64,000 nt of DNA from Oscillatoria sp. FACHB-1407 (GCF_014697545.1 NZ_JACJSA010000025.1:1-64000); one strand, 5' to 3'; positions 54,886 through 63,655 are shown, counted from the first letter of the stretch. Notes: generated from the sequence alone by a model not told the origin. Numbers and translations are program-made.

Positions 54886-55115
54886 AAACCAATCCTCCTG
54901 GATTACTAATGCTTAGCTTGGCAGCTTAAGCAGCATCATAAACCATATTTTTTGGAGAAAGCAATACCTCTCCAGCTGTTTACATCGAAAAAACTGAAGA
55001 GGTGTAGTAAGAAATTTAGTTAGAAGAGGAATCAGAATCAAACCAATCTAGAAAATCAAGCTGCCAAGCAGATAATCCGTAAAAGTAGTTTGAGTCCTAG
55101 AATCAACTCTTACAC

Positions 55116-55136
55116 TGATATCATAACGTGATATCA
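55116..55136. promoter_or_regulatory. GATATC dyad 1
   Basis: TGATATC, 6-bp spacer ATAACG, then TGATATCA. Same layout as dyads 2 and 3. Confidence 0.65.
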
Positions 55137-55332
55137 AAAAAAGTCAATACCGTAAAACGCTACCATATCTAGATAAACCATCTGCCAAGAAAGCCGTAAA
55201 AACACTACACTTCCGTCATTTTTCTCGAAGTGATCCCTAACTCAAATTCAGACCACTAGAAAGAATCAAGCTGCCAGCTAGACTATCCAGGGAGAAAAGG
55301 TAAATACTAGACCTTCACGGGTTGACTTACGC

Positions 55333-55353
55333 CGATACCGCGTAATGATATCA
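55333..55353. promoter_or_regulatory. GATATC dyad 2
   Basis: CGATACC, spacer GCGTAA, then TGATATCA. Confidence 0.65.
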
Positions 55354-55362
55354 CATATAAAA

Positions 55363-55383
55363 TGATATCGCATAGTGATATCA
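55363..55383. promoter_or_regulatory. GATATC dyad 3
   Basis: TGATATC, spacer GCATAG, then TGATATCA. It starts 30 bp after dyad 2, about three helical turns. Confidence 0.65.
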
Positions 55384-55492
55384 AATCAGATTTGCCAAAA
55401 GATTATCTAGAGAAAACAGAGAACCTTGACTACAGAGCTTGACCAAACAACGCCACAGTAAAATATTATACTTCGGTATCATTTCTGCTAAC

Positions 55493-56218
55493 CTAAATTG
55501 TACTCTGTTTGAAAAGTTCAATCGAATAACACAAGCGATCGCCCCTTGATAACGCTTCTCCACAGACGATGGGGCGGTTGCCAGAGCTATAAGCGGTGTG
55601 ACAATAGACCAACAACGGATCACCCAATGGCACATCGAGATATTCACTGGTTTCGTAGTTAGCGCGGGTGCATTCCAAAATTGCGTCTACTCGTTCCACT
55701 GGAACACCATGTTGTTCTAATGTGGGAAATGTCATTTGACGTTGCAGATCGTCCGCGTATTTTTCCCCTAAATCCTTGAGGATATAGGTAATATCAACTG
55801 CAACCGGAATATCATTGATCAATAGCAATTTCTTCTGCAAATAAACAGTTGTTTGATGCGGGAGTAGCTGTAATTTCTGTCGCACTTCAACAGGTGCATC
55901 AACGGCTTCAAATACTAAATTTTGAATTGAACTATTGACCCCCTGACGCAACATATCTTCCTCAAAAAACACCATGGGGCTAGAGAGGGTATAGGTGACT
56001 TTGCGTTGTTCCTTGACAAATACGCCCTTACCCCGATGAGAAGAAACCAAACCCTGGTTGACGAGATTGGCGATCGCCCGTCTTACAGTAATCCGACTCA
56101 CCTCAAACACTGACATCAATTGGTGCTCACTGGGAAGCTGTTCTCCCGGTTGTAATTCACCATTGGTAATTTTTTCTCGCAGTTGCTCTGAGATGATCAG
56201 ATGAAGGGGGAGTTGCAT
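55493..56218 (-). CDS. GntR/UTRA-family transcriptional regulator
   Basis: 241 residues. N-terminal winged helix (LIISEQLREKITNGELQPGEQ, then LPSEHQLMSVFEVSRITVRRAIANLVNQGLV) and a C-terminal UTRA effector domain (FEEDMLRQGVNSSIQNL, VYLQKKLLLINDIPVAVDITYI, DPLLVYCHTAYSSGNRPIVC). HutC-subfamily members respond to small metabolites, often sugars. It is divergent from a glycosidase-like lipoprotein, a likely target. The GATATC dyads lie at its 3' side, not in the divergent promoter. Confidence 0.9.
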   Translation of the reverse strand: MQLPLHLIISEQLREKITNGELQPGEQLPSEHQLMSVFEVSRITVRRAIANLVNQGLVSSHRGKGVFVKEQRKVTYTLSSPMVFFEEDMLRQGVNSSIQNLVFEAVDAPVEVRQKLQLLPHQTTVYLQKKLLLINDIPVAVDITYILKDLGEKYADDLQRQMTFPTLEQHGVPVERVDAILECTRANYETSEYLDVPLGDPLLVYCHTAYSSGNRPIVCGEALSRGDRLCYSIELFKQSTI

Positions 56219-56332
56219 TGAGTTGGTTCAGAGAAATATAACTGAATTGGCTATGAATTCTGATCTAGCTTAACCCAACTCTTTGACAGACTCTCGTTAA
56301 CCTGAGTCACCTATGGAGCTTTCAATGAAGCC

Positions 56333-57772
56333 ATGAAACTAACTAAACAACTCGCTTTTTTCATCGTTGGACTCTTGGTAACCTGTGTCATAGCTGTTTC
56401 TTGTACTGGCTCTCAAACCGTGACGTCTCAAACCGCGACATCTCAAACGACTCCAGGGGCAGAAGTTGCCCCTCCCCGGTTTGCCGAGAGTTGTTTGACC
56501 CCTGAGATTGCCCAGCGTCCGATATGGGAGTGCTATGAGGTTATCGTTACCGGGGATGAACATCAGGAGGTGATGATCCAACATGCGAGTGGTGAGGCTC
56601 ATAAAGTACTAACCTTTCGCGATCGCGACCAAACTAAATTTCGCTTTACACCAACCCAAAAGGGCGTTTGGACATTTAGTACTGGAGGCGAGATTGACAT
56701 CAATGGCGATCGCCCCGACTACGCGAAAGGGTTTGTTGCAGGTCAAGATACTAAGTGGATTCGTACGGCTACAGGTGAGGCGTTTGTACCGCAGTATGTC
56801 ATGTATGAGAAACCTGATATTGATCAAGGACTGGATAAATTTATCGATGGTCATGGCTTCACCGGGTTTCACATTCGCAATTTGCGTGATTTTTTGAGTG
56901 ACCCTAACTATTTTGAAGCCGTCGTCCTCAAAACCTATCGACGCGGCGGAGTGACTCACTTTTGGATCTGGGGTGATGCGGCTCGTGGTCAAACCCCAAA
57001 AGACTATGAAGTCGATGTAGATCGACTATACACGGAAATCGCTGCCCGTTTGTCGCCTCTACCGGGATGGACGTTGGGTTATGGTTTTGATTTGTTTGAA
57101 TGGGCAAAAGCCGAGGAAATTGAAGAGTTGCGCGATCGCTTCCGTAAAGATAGCAGCTATGTGCATCTAATCGGCGCACGCGGACACAAAAATGAATATG
57201 AGGAGATTAGCTCTAATCTCGACTATGCTTCTTGGGAGTGGCATCGACCCACCTATGAGGACTATCGAGAACACCTGGAAAAGTCCAATAATCGCCCCAC
57301 GTTTTCTGAAGATCGGTTTCGCATTCGGGTTTCTGATGACTTTGCTGACAAAGATTACAACCCAGAGTTGACCCGCCGAGGTTTATGGAATTCGGCGATC
57401 GCTGGAGGAGTCGCTAACATCTGGGGACACCGCCCTGAAGGCAAAGAATTTTCGGAACCCTATCCCAATCAAGACGCGATTAAGACCTATAGCACCTTTG
57501 TTAGCAAGCTGTTTACCGTGGGCATGCAAGTTGATGATGCTTTGAGCAACACTGGTCACTGTTTGCGGGATGGAGAAACCCAAGCCTTTTGCTATGTTGA
57601 AGATGCTGACCGTGTGACACTCAACCTCAGCCCAATGCAGGCTCCACTACGAGTATTTGCAGTCGATACGAAAGCAGCCTATAAGGAAGTTGATATTCCC
57701 GCAGCAGGTGAAACGATAGAGTGGCAAGCTCCTGACTCATCTGATTGGGCGATCGCTGTCATGAGCCAATAA
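56333..57772 (+). CDS. Lipoprotein with DUF5060-like and glycoside hydrolase-like domains
   Basis: 479 residues. Signal with lipobox (FIVGLLVTCVIAVSC, Cys24), Thr/Gln linker, then an N-terminal Ig-like domain (IWECYEVIVTGDEHQEVMIQ, FRDRDQTKFRFTPTQKGVWTFS) as in DUF5060 proteins. Next is a region with TIM-barrel features (GFHIRNLRDFLSDPNYF, HFWIWGDAARGQ, GWTLGYGFDLFEWA, RRGLWNSAIAGGVANIWGHRPEG) resembling GH140/DUF4038-type enzymes, and a small beta domain at the end. Anchored outside the inner membrane. Likely sugar-related and controlled by the adjacent GntR, both inferred. Confidence 0.75.
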   Translation: MKLTKQLAFFIVGLLVTCVIAVSCTGSQTVTSQTATSQTTPGAEVAPPRFAESCLTPEIAQRPIWECYEVIVTGDEHQEVMIQHASGEAHKVLTFRDRDQTKFRFTPTQKGVWTFSTGGEIDINGDRPDYAKGFVAGQDTKWIRTATGEAFVPQYVMYEKPDIDQGLDKFIDGHGFTGFHIRNLRDFLSDPNYFEAVVLKTYRRGGVTHFWIWGDAARGQTPKDYEVDVDRLYTEIAARLSPLPGWTLGYGFDLFEWAKAEEIEELRDRFRKDSSYVHLIGARGHKNEYEEISSNLDYASWEWHRPTYEDYREHLEKSNNRPTFSEDRFRIRVSDDFADKDYNPELTRRGLWNSAIAGGVANIWGHRPEGKEFSEPYPNQDAIKTYSTFVSKLFTVGMQVDDALSNTGHCLRDGETQAFCYVEDADRVTLNLSPMQAPLRVFAVDTKAAYKEVDIPAAGETIEWQAPDSSDWAIAVMSQ

Positions 57773-57852
57773 GAGGCAGTTAGCTGCTTGGGCAGTTGTT
57801 GTATAGCCCGTAGCCACGTTAAAACTTGCAAGAGTAGAGCGATCGCCCCTTG

Positions 57853-58224
57853 TTAAAATTCTGATATCTCCCGCCCATGTAAAGAAGAGCAGAATTGAGG
57901 ATCTGGAGAGGCACACTCCAATTGATAAAGTCGCTCATTATGAAATAAAGCAGAAAATTCTGTGCCATAACGCATAGTCCATGTGTAAGCACTTAGCTCT
58001 GGGATTGGTGTTCCACACATTTCACTTGGACATGCTGCCAGATCTCGTTTCGGATTTCTAACTCCATCCGACCCAAATATTTCCCTGACTTCTGCGTAGG
58101 TCAAGAGAGTGTCGCGATCGAGTTGTGCTTGTCTCGCCCTTTGATAAGCTTCTATAGCAACCCTAAACGATTTGTGAAAGTGCCCGCCCATCGGGCGGGC
58201 ACTTTCACAAATCACCTTTTTCAC
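57853..58224 (-). pseudogene. Hypothetical gene truncated by a palindromic element
   Basis: The frame gives 123 residues, but the first 24 or so (MKKVICESARPMGGHFHKSF) are encoded by the palindrome at 58153-58245. The native part starts near EAYQRARQAQLDRDTLLTYAEVREIFGS and runs through SEMCGTPIPELSAYTWTMRYGTEFS and QLECASPDPQFCSS. No family recognised. The original N-terminus seems lost, or the element gave a new start. Confidence 0.5.
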
Positions 58225-58245
58225 AAATCAGATAGGACTGCTATA
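58153..58245. mobile_element. Palindromic MITE-like element with 21-bp GC-rich stem
   Basis: Outer inverted ends: left TATAGCAACCCTAAACG, right whose complement reads TATAGCAGTCCTATCTG, both followed by ATTTGTGAAA. Inside is a perfect 21-bp stem (58169-58189 with 58193-58213, loop ATC) whose core is AGTGCCCGCCC. Fragments of the same end (TTAGGACTGCTATA) occur near 16618 and 26285. Inserted into the 5' part of the 57853 gene. Confidence 0.7.
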
Positions 58246-58487
58246 TCAAAGCTGAATCTCTATCCTGACAGCCCAGAATAAACATCATTAACACAACTAC
58301 TAATGATGCTTTGCGATAGTTTTTGTGAGGCGATCGCTTGTCTGAGGTTTGTGTGTACAAGGGTTGCAGCAGAACCATTGGCAGAACCATTGGATGAGTC
58401 AATAGAGTAATGCTTGTGTCCTACTACAGTACTCCTTCTCGGAAGGGGATGAAATTATTTTCTAAGAACGAAATAGGTTAGTTTGTC

Positions 58488-58628
58488 TAAGGATTGTGAA
58501 TTAAATAAAATCGCCAAATTGTCGGTAGGGGCGTGGCATTTGGTAGACAATCTGGGCAACTCTGGCAGAGATTTCTGCCCAAATGCCGCGCCCGTACGAG
58601 ATGTTATCTAATTTAATTGCCATTCTTA
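58488..58628. mobile_element. MITE-like element, copy D
   Basis: Left end TAAGGATTGTGAATTAAATA; the complement of the right end reads TAAGAATGGCAATTAAATT. Central arms GTAGGGGCGTGGCATTTGG and CCAAATGCCGCGCCCGTAC, with slight mismatch. About 141 bp. It stops 7 bp from the stop codon of the - strand gene at 58636. The rest of 58246-58487 holds nothing I recognise. Confidence 0.75.
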
Positions 58629-58635
58629 AGAGCCG

Positions 58636-59169
58636 TTATAGCGCGATCGCCTCCAGAAGCGAACTCCTTTGCATCGATAAACTTTGCTCTAGGGTTTCAA
58701 GCGAGTGCTTTGCCGTGTGCAATTCCAGCGTTTCGCTAGTTTGCAGGGTATGTCGCCAGACGAGCACCGATAGGGTTTCAATGCGGGCAGGTGCAGCACA
58801 GTTTGACGCGAGAGAGGGCAACGAGAAGGGAGGTTTGGCGATCGCAATCTGAGATAGTTGGACGATATCCAGATCGTGAGGCAACTGCACCGAGACGAGC
58901 CAGGGAAACTGTTTCACCCAGACACGCTGATCTTTTGTTACCGAATGCAACATGGATTCTAGATCGTTGGGTTCACCCAACCAACGAATCCGAAAGTTAC
59001 TCTCACACAGGCGCAAAATGGAGCAGGGAGTATGGTCTAGCTCTGTCTCAAACGACTGAAACGGAGCAATGCGATCGCACCCGTCACCAAACAGGGTTTT
59101 CATGACCTGCAAGCCATCTATTCCGGCGATGTCCCATAGCAAATTGGTGTGAACTGAAGGGTTACTCAT
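58636..59169 (-). CDS. Small protein coupled to GcvT-like gene, possibly sarcosine-oxidase gamma-like
   Basis: 177 residues, mixed alpha/beta (LLWDIAGIDGLQVMKTLFGDG, FRIRWLGEPNDLESMLHSV, WLVSVQLPHDLDIVQL). It overlaps the stop of the DUF1989-GcvT gene by 4 bp. Position after a GcvT-type protein, and size, recall gamma subunits of heterotetrameric sarcosine oxidase, but I see no diagnostic motif. Function not assigned. Confidence 0.5.
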   Translation of the reverse strand: MSNPSVHTNLLWDIAGIDGLQVMKTLFGDGCDRIAPFQSFETELDHTPCSILRLCESNFRIRWLGEPNDLESMLHSVTKDQRVWVKQFPWLVSVQLPHDLDIVQLSQIAIAKPPFSLPSLASNCAAPARIETLSVLVWRHTLQTSETLELHTAKHSLETLEQSLSMQRSSLLEAIAL

Positions 59170-61010
59170 GATCGGACGCGGCTCTTAGTGGGGTCATAGG
59201 CAGCGAGGGTGCCAACAGTGGCTCTGACACGACGAACCATGCCATCGACAAAGCCAACTTCTAAAACGGTTCCGGGTTCGGCATATTCCGGTGTGATTTG
59301 TGCCAGGGCGATGCTGCGATTGAGGATGGGTGAGAAGGCCGCACTGGTAATCGTGCCGACGCGCCACCGTTCGCCACTGGGATGAACGCACTGCCCCCCG
59401 GCAGCAACTTCATTGCCTTCCAGCACCAGACCAACGGTGACTCTGGGGGGATGCTCGCGAATCTTTTCTAATGCCGCTTTGCCGATGAAATCAGGCTTTT
59501 TCATCGCCACAGCCCAACCAATTCCGGCTTGATAGGGCGAGGTCAGGTCATCAAATTCGCGTCCCGCAGCAAGCAGTCCAGCTTCAATGCGGGCGCGATC
59601 GAGAGCCAACATACCCATCGGTTGCAGTCCGACGGGTGCGCCTGCGGTCATGAGTGCATCCCAGAGCGCAATGCCGTGGTCAGGGTGGACGAACAATTCG
59701 TAGCCCAACTCCCCGGTGTAGCCTGTGCGGGAGATCAGAACCGGAATGTTGGCAACGGTTCCCGTAGCAAAGTGGAAATAGGGCAGATCGTCGATGGTCA
59801 ACGGGGCAAACTGCGGATCAAAGTGGGTGAGCGATCGCAAAATTTGCCGCGATAACGGACCCTGAATCGCGAGATTGTGAAGCAGATGGCTACAGGGCTG
59901 AATCTCAACTTCAAAGCTCTGTTGGGTTGCAACTCGCGTCAGCCACTCCGCATCACTGTCGCAGTTCCCAACATAGCGATAGTGCAACTCTCCCAAGCAA
60001 AAGACAATGCCATCATCGACAATGCCTCCATGCGGATTGAGCAGACATCCATAAGCCGATTGCCCTACTTTGAGCTTACTGACATCCCGTGAAAAAGCAA
60101 GTTGCAGCAGGCTGAAGGCATCTTTTCCAGTCACATCAAACTTACGAAGAGCAGACAAATCGAGCAATACAGCCCGTTCTCGCAATGCCCAGTATTCATC
60201 CTGAATGCCGTGATTGGTAAAGCTGTTCGGCACCCAAAAGCCGTTGTATTCCACCAGGTTGTTAGTTAACTGCTGAATCTGGGGGGTAAAGGCACTGGGT
60301 TGAGTTAGCCGCAGGGGAGCCGTTGCGGAGGCACGTCGTCCGATCGCCCTGGGAATGTCAGCTTCAGCTTCATACACCCGGATCAAAATGGGAGTCGGAT
60401 TCCAACCATTCACCGGATCGATATCATCAGCACACGAAGAATTGGCGCAGAGCAAATCCCGCTGAGCACGCAACAGCACATAATCTCCGGGACGTGACCA
60501 TGCTTCGCCACCCGCAATCACCCCTGTCTCTTCAACGGCAGTGTTGTAGAAGAAATTGATCGCACTCCAACCAGGACGAGGCGCAATGCCGTAAGGCTGC
60601 AACACCTGATTGAAGTTGTCGCTGCAACTGGGATGACCGGGATAGCCCAGATCTTCGTAATAACGAGCCGTACACGCCAGCAAAAAGCTGTCATGGCGAT
60701 TGCAGGTGTCCTGAATCACCTCTAGCATTGGCTGCATTTTTTGGGAAAAGTATTTGCCGTGCAATCCCGCTATAGGCATCGACAAGCCGTTAAGCGTGCG
60801 AGTGACAGTTGGGTCAATTTCCTCCTGGTACTGCTCCCCCGCAAAGGCAACCAGATCCGAACACTGACACCCCTCCACATCCAGGATTTGGATGTACTGC
60901 CCTGCTTTTACCGAGTAGGCGATCGCCGTTCCACCCTCAATCCAATACTCGGCAACGACCTGTCCAAGCGGTGAAGGGAGTATGTCAGGTTGTTTGGTTT
61001 CGAGAAGCAT
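59166..61010 (-). CDS. DUF1989-GcvT fusion (aminomethyltransferase-like)
   Basis: 614 residues. Residues 15-215 are DUF1989 (urea-carboxylase-associated): AGQYIQILDVEGCQCSDLVA, then YYEDLGYPGHPSCSDNFNQV, CANSSCADDIDPVNGWNPTPI. Residues 235-605 are a GcvT T-protein fold: ERAVLLDLSALRKFDVTGKD, CLLNPHGGIVDDGIVF, RTGYTGELGYELFVHPDHGI, LDRARIEAGLLAAGREF. GcvT-type proteins demethylate an amine with tetrahydrofolate. The fusion suggests an N-methyl substrate other than glycine, which is inference. Coupled with the next gene by a 4-bp overlap. Confidence 0.85.
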   Translation of the reverse strand: MLLETKQPDILPSPLGQVVAEYWIEGGTAIAYSVKAGQYIQILDVEGCQCSDLVAFAGEQYQEEIDPTVTRTLNGLSMPIAGLHGKYFSQKMQPMLEVIQDTCNRHDSFLLACTARYYEDLGYPGHPSCSDNFNQVLQPYGIAPRPGWSAINFFYNTAVEETGVIAGGEAWSRPGDYVLLRAQRDLLCANSSCADDIDPVNGWNPTPILIRVYEAEADIPRAIGRRASATAPLRLTQPSAFTPQIQQLTNNLVEYNGFWVPNSFTNHGIQDEYWALRERAVLLDLSALRKFDVTGKDAFSLLQLAFSRDVSKLKVGQSAYGCLLNPHGGIVDDGIVFCLGELHYRYVGNCDSDAEWLTRVATQQSFEVEIQPCSHLLHNLAIQGPLSRQILRSLTHFDPQFAPLTIDDLPYFHFATGTVANIPVLISRTGYTGELGYELFVHPDHGIALWDALMTAGAPVGLQPMGMLALDRARIEAGLLAAGREFDDLTSPYQAGIGWAVAMKKPDFIGKAALEKIREHPPRVTVGLVLEGNEVAAGGQCVHPSGERWRVGTITSAAFSPILNRSIALAQITPEYAEPGTVLEVGFVDGMVRRVRATVGTLAAYDPTKSRVRS

Positions 61011-61108
61011 GAGGGGGAAGTGGGGAGTAAGGGAGTAGGGAGTGGATGGGTGAGTGGAGAGTGGGGAGTGGATGGGTGGGTGAGGGGTGGATGGGAAAGT
61101 GAGACGAA

Positions 61109-61260
61109 TGACTACTGACCATCAATCATCAACCATCAACTATTGACCGTTGACTACTGACTATTGACTACTGACCATCAACCATCAACTATTGACCGTT
61201 GACTACTGACTATTGACTACTGACCATCAACCATTGACTACTGACCATTGACCGCTAATC
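61109..61260. repeat. Heptanucleotide array with 49-bp higher-order period
   Basis: Units TTGACTA, CTGACCA, TCAACCA and similar. A block starting ACCATCAACTATTGACCG at 61132 repeats at 61181, a shift of 49 bp, so seven heptamers were copied as a group. Preceded by a GTGGGGAGT-type purine-rich stretch (61011-61108). Lies between MOSC and GcvT genes. Confidence 0.85.
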
Positions 61261-61268
61261 AAAAACAA

Positions 61269-62069
61269 TCAGGATTCCAAAACTACAACCTCATCACCTC
61301 GTCGAATCGTGCCGCCCTGCACCACACTGGCATAGATACCAACATTGCCCTGATTGTGTTGCATCACGGTTTTCAGAATGTTCAGATCATTAGGCAACTC
61401 ACTTTGAGCCATCGTCGTCATCACACAACGACCGCAAGGCTTTGTCACACTGAGACGCACGTCATCCCCGATCGCCAACGTCTTACCGACCCAATCGTTC
61501 TCCACAAATCCCGTTGCGCCGTTCGTTGGCTGCACTACTAAGTTAGGGCGAAAGCGACGTGGCTCAAATCGAGAATCGGTTGCAAATGTCTGGAGTTGAT
61601 TCAGAGTTGCTGTAGTGAGCAGATGCAGTGTAGCCGCATCAAAAAAGGTGTTGGGTCGAATGGAAATATCGGTGATTTGGTCTTGATCGGGTAATCCGTC
61701 GATGTCGGGAGTGTACATCTCGATGCTCGGCTCTGCGGGGGCAACGGTTTCTAACTTAACGGGTTGCCCAAATGCCTGCGAGAGAACTTCATTCACCTCA
61801 GCCGCATCGCTGAGAACAACGGTGCCATCGGGCAACGTAATTTTGACCTTTGAGGATTCCTCTAAAGCAGCGCGACAGTCAAACATCTTGCCCCACTTGC
61901 GCGGCGACTTGGCACTGATGGTTTTGCCATGGCTATCGAGCAACGCATAGGTGCGATCGCCCCATAGTCCCTCTTCTGTGACGAGAGAAGCATTTAGCTC
62001 CTCCCCCAACATTGACTTAACTGGATAACGCCACAGCGACACGACAGTGCCCACAGTTGCTTTGGTCAT
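61269..62069 (-). CDS. MOSC-domain protein
   Basis: 266 residues. N-terminal MOSC_N region (VVSLWRYPVKSMLGEELNAS, then LWGDRTYALLDSHGK) and a MOSC domain (RRFRPNLVVQ, ENDWVGKTLAIGDDVRLSVTKPCGRCVMTTMAQ). The Cys in KPCGRC is the usual molybdenum-cofactor ligand. Relatives reduce N-hydroxylated compounds or handle Mo cofactor. Cytosolic. Inside a catabolic-looking cluster. A heptamer array separates it from the GcvT gene, so one transcript is possible but not shown. Confidence 0.8.
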   Translation of the reverse strand: MTKATVGTVVSLWRYPVKSMLGEELNASLVTEEGLWGDRTYALLDSHGKTISAKSPRKWGKMFDCRAALEESSKVKITLPDGTVVLSDAAEVNEVLSQAFGQPVKLETVAPAEPSIEMYTPDIDGLPDQDQITDISIRPNTFFDAATLHLLTTATLNQLQTFATDSRFEPRRFRPNLVVQPTNGATGFVENDWVGKTLAIGDDVRLSVTKPCGRCVMTTMAQSELPNDLNILKTVMQHNQGNVGIYASVVQGGTIRRGDEVVVLES

Positions 62070-62140
62070 GCTCCCTCCTGATACCTGTGCGATCGGTGAT
62101 GGCTAATGATACTGGAGTTTGGGCAGTGTGAGGAGACATG

Positions 62141-62209
62141 ATTAATCACGTTTCCTCACTAATCTCCATATTAATCGCTGAAAATTCAGGGGTTAGAAAC
62201 GCGATTAAT
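62141..62209. promoter_or_regulatory. Repeated ATTAATCGC motif between MOSC and acyl-CoA dehydrogenase genes
   Basis: ATTAATCACGTTTC (62141-62154) is the inverted match of GAAACGCGATTAAT (62196-62209), one mismatch. A third copy, ATTAATCGC, lies at about 62170-62178. Candidate operator or hairpin. Confidence 0.5.
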
Positions 62210-62227
62210 TGTGTTCTTACACACTCC

Positions 62228-63655
62228 TTACACGGTACTGGTCACTAGTGGTTTAGAGGCAGATTCCTGTGCGGCGGCTTGTGCCAATAATTGCTCTGCA
62301 AGTTGACGTTTGCCTGCGGCATCCAGTTTTTTCACTTCGTTGTTGAGAACCCGCTCGTTGACGCTTTGGTTCCAATAATCAAGGGATTCAAAGCCCAACA
62401 GAGCTAACTTGCCAACAAACTGACGCAACACTTCATTGGTGGGACCCATCACCCAACCCGCTTTGCCATCGCGCAAATAGCGTTCAATTTCCATGTCTTT
62501 TTTGAAGCCGGAGCCACCGCAGGCGTGCAACATCTTGTCGCACACATGGGCTACATTCTTCGCAGCGGCAAATTTAATTTGCCAATACCAGGGCAGGTAG
62601 TTCGATCGCGGTAGTGCAGTTAGATCGGCGTGAATTGACCAGTCACAGTGGCTAGTTAAATTATCCATCAACTGCCCCATCGACAATGTGAACATGCGGC
62701 AGGCATTGGTGTCGATGATAGCTTCCCCAAAGTAGTCCTGAATGGTGGGATAGTCAGCAACACGCATCCCTACATCAACGTGCTTCTTGCGGGTTACATG
62801 ACGCTTTGCAATGTCGATCGCCCCCATGGCAATACCGTTCCAGCAAGCTGAAGAACAGAGCAAAAAGAAGGGGTCAACAATTTCGTCGTTGGAGGCAGTG
62901 CCATCCCCTTTGGGACCCACCATGCGATCGAGGGGAACAGTCACCCCATCGACAAGCAACGTACCGGACTGGTTGCCCCGCAAGCCCAACGCATCCCATT
63001 TGTGGGGTTCAGCCGTTACCTCATCGCGATAGATCAGGAAGCATGAGAGATCGGAGTAATTACCATCAAACTCTGGACTGGTCGTCTGCACGATGTACCA
63101 GTCGGCGAATCCGGCAGAGGTCGTCCACGACGCTTTTTTAAAGACTTGCCAGGAATCACCCAACTGCTCTGCTCTGGAGGAAACGGGATACCAGAAGTGC
63201 GATCCGGTTTCCGGGTCAGAGTAGGAGAGCGTGCCGATGAGAACCTCTTTGTCGAGTCGCTTTAAGAGGTCTTGCAATTCGGGGCTATTGTGCGATCGAA
63301 ATAAAGCTGCTGCGGTTGCGCCTAAGTGCATCGTGTAGCACATAGCTGTGCTGGGGCAACCATATCGGGCGATCGTTTCCACCACCATGGCAGCACAGAC
63401 ATGGTTTTCGCCTAATCCGCCCCACTCTTTTGGCACAAACAAACCGAGTAAGCCTAACGATGCCAATGTCTCAAAGTTTTTGCGGGGATATATGAGAGTG
63501 CGATCGCTTTCAATCGCGTTCGGGCGCAGAACCGTTGCACAAATCTCAATTAACTTCGCCTGCAATGTTTGTTGCTCGGCAGTCAGTGTCCACTGCGGAT
63601 CAAAATCGTAACCTAAACCCCAATACTCTTCTTGATTCCAAATCTTTGTTGTCAT
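62228..63655 (-). CDS. Acyl-CoA dehydrogenase-family flavoprotein
   Basis: 475 residues. Acyl-CoA dehydrogenase fold: LGLLGLFVPKEWGGLGENHV, TLSYSDPETGSHFWYP, WDALGLRGNQSGTLLVDGVTVP, VCDKMLHACGGSGFKKDMEIERYLRD. The helical C-terminus ends in a Gln/Ala tail. The catalytic Glu of true dehydrogenases is not obvious, so it may be one of the DszC/NcnH-type flavin monooxygenases of the same fold. First gene of the - strand cluster. The substrate is unknown. Confidence 0.8.
   Translation of the reverse strand: MTTKIWNQEEYWGLGYDFDPQWTLTAEQQTLQAKLIEICATVLRPNAIESDRTLIYPRKNFETLASLGLLGLFVPKEWGGLGENHVCAAMVVETIARYGCPSTAMCYTMHLGATAAALFRSHNSPELQDLLKRLDKEVLIGTLSYSDPETGSHFWYPVSSRAEQLGDSWQVFKKASWTTSAGFADWYIVQTTSPEFDGNYSDLSCFLIYRDEVTAEPHKWDALGLRGNQSGTLLVDGVTVPLDRMVGPKGDGTASNDEIVDPFFLLCSSACWNGIAMGAIDIAKRHVTRKKHVDVGMRVADYPTIQDYFGEAIIDTNACRMFTLSMGQLMDNLTSHCDWSIHADLTALPRSNYLPWYWQIKFAAAKNVAHVCDKMLHACGGSGFKKDMEIERYLRDGKAGWVMGPTNEVLRQFVGKLALLGFESLDYWNQSVNERVLNNEVKKLDAAGKRQLAEQLLAQAAAQESASKPLVTSTV

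Larger units (their letters stand above)
54950..55492. repeat. Duplicated non-coding module upstream of and around the GATATC dyads
   Basis: Two related stretches each start with AATCAAGCTGCCA (about 55056 and 55266), continue with a diverged segment containing ATCC, and end in GATATC dyads at 55116 and 55333-55383. A third motif (GTAAAA-A-TA-ACTTC-GT) follows each (about 55195 and 55457). No ORF is convincing here. Confidence 0.6.
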
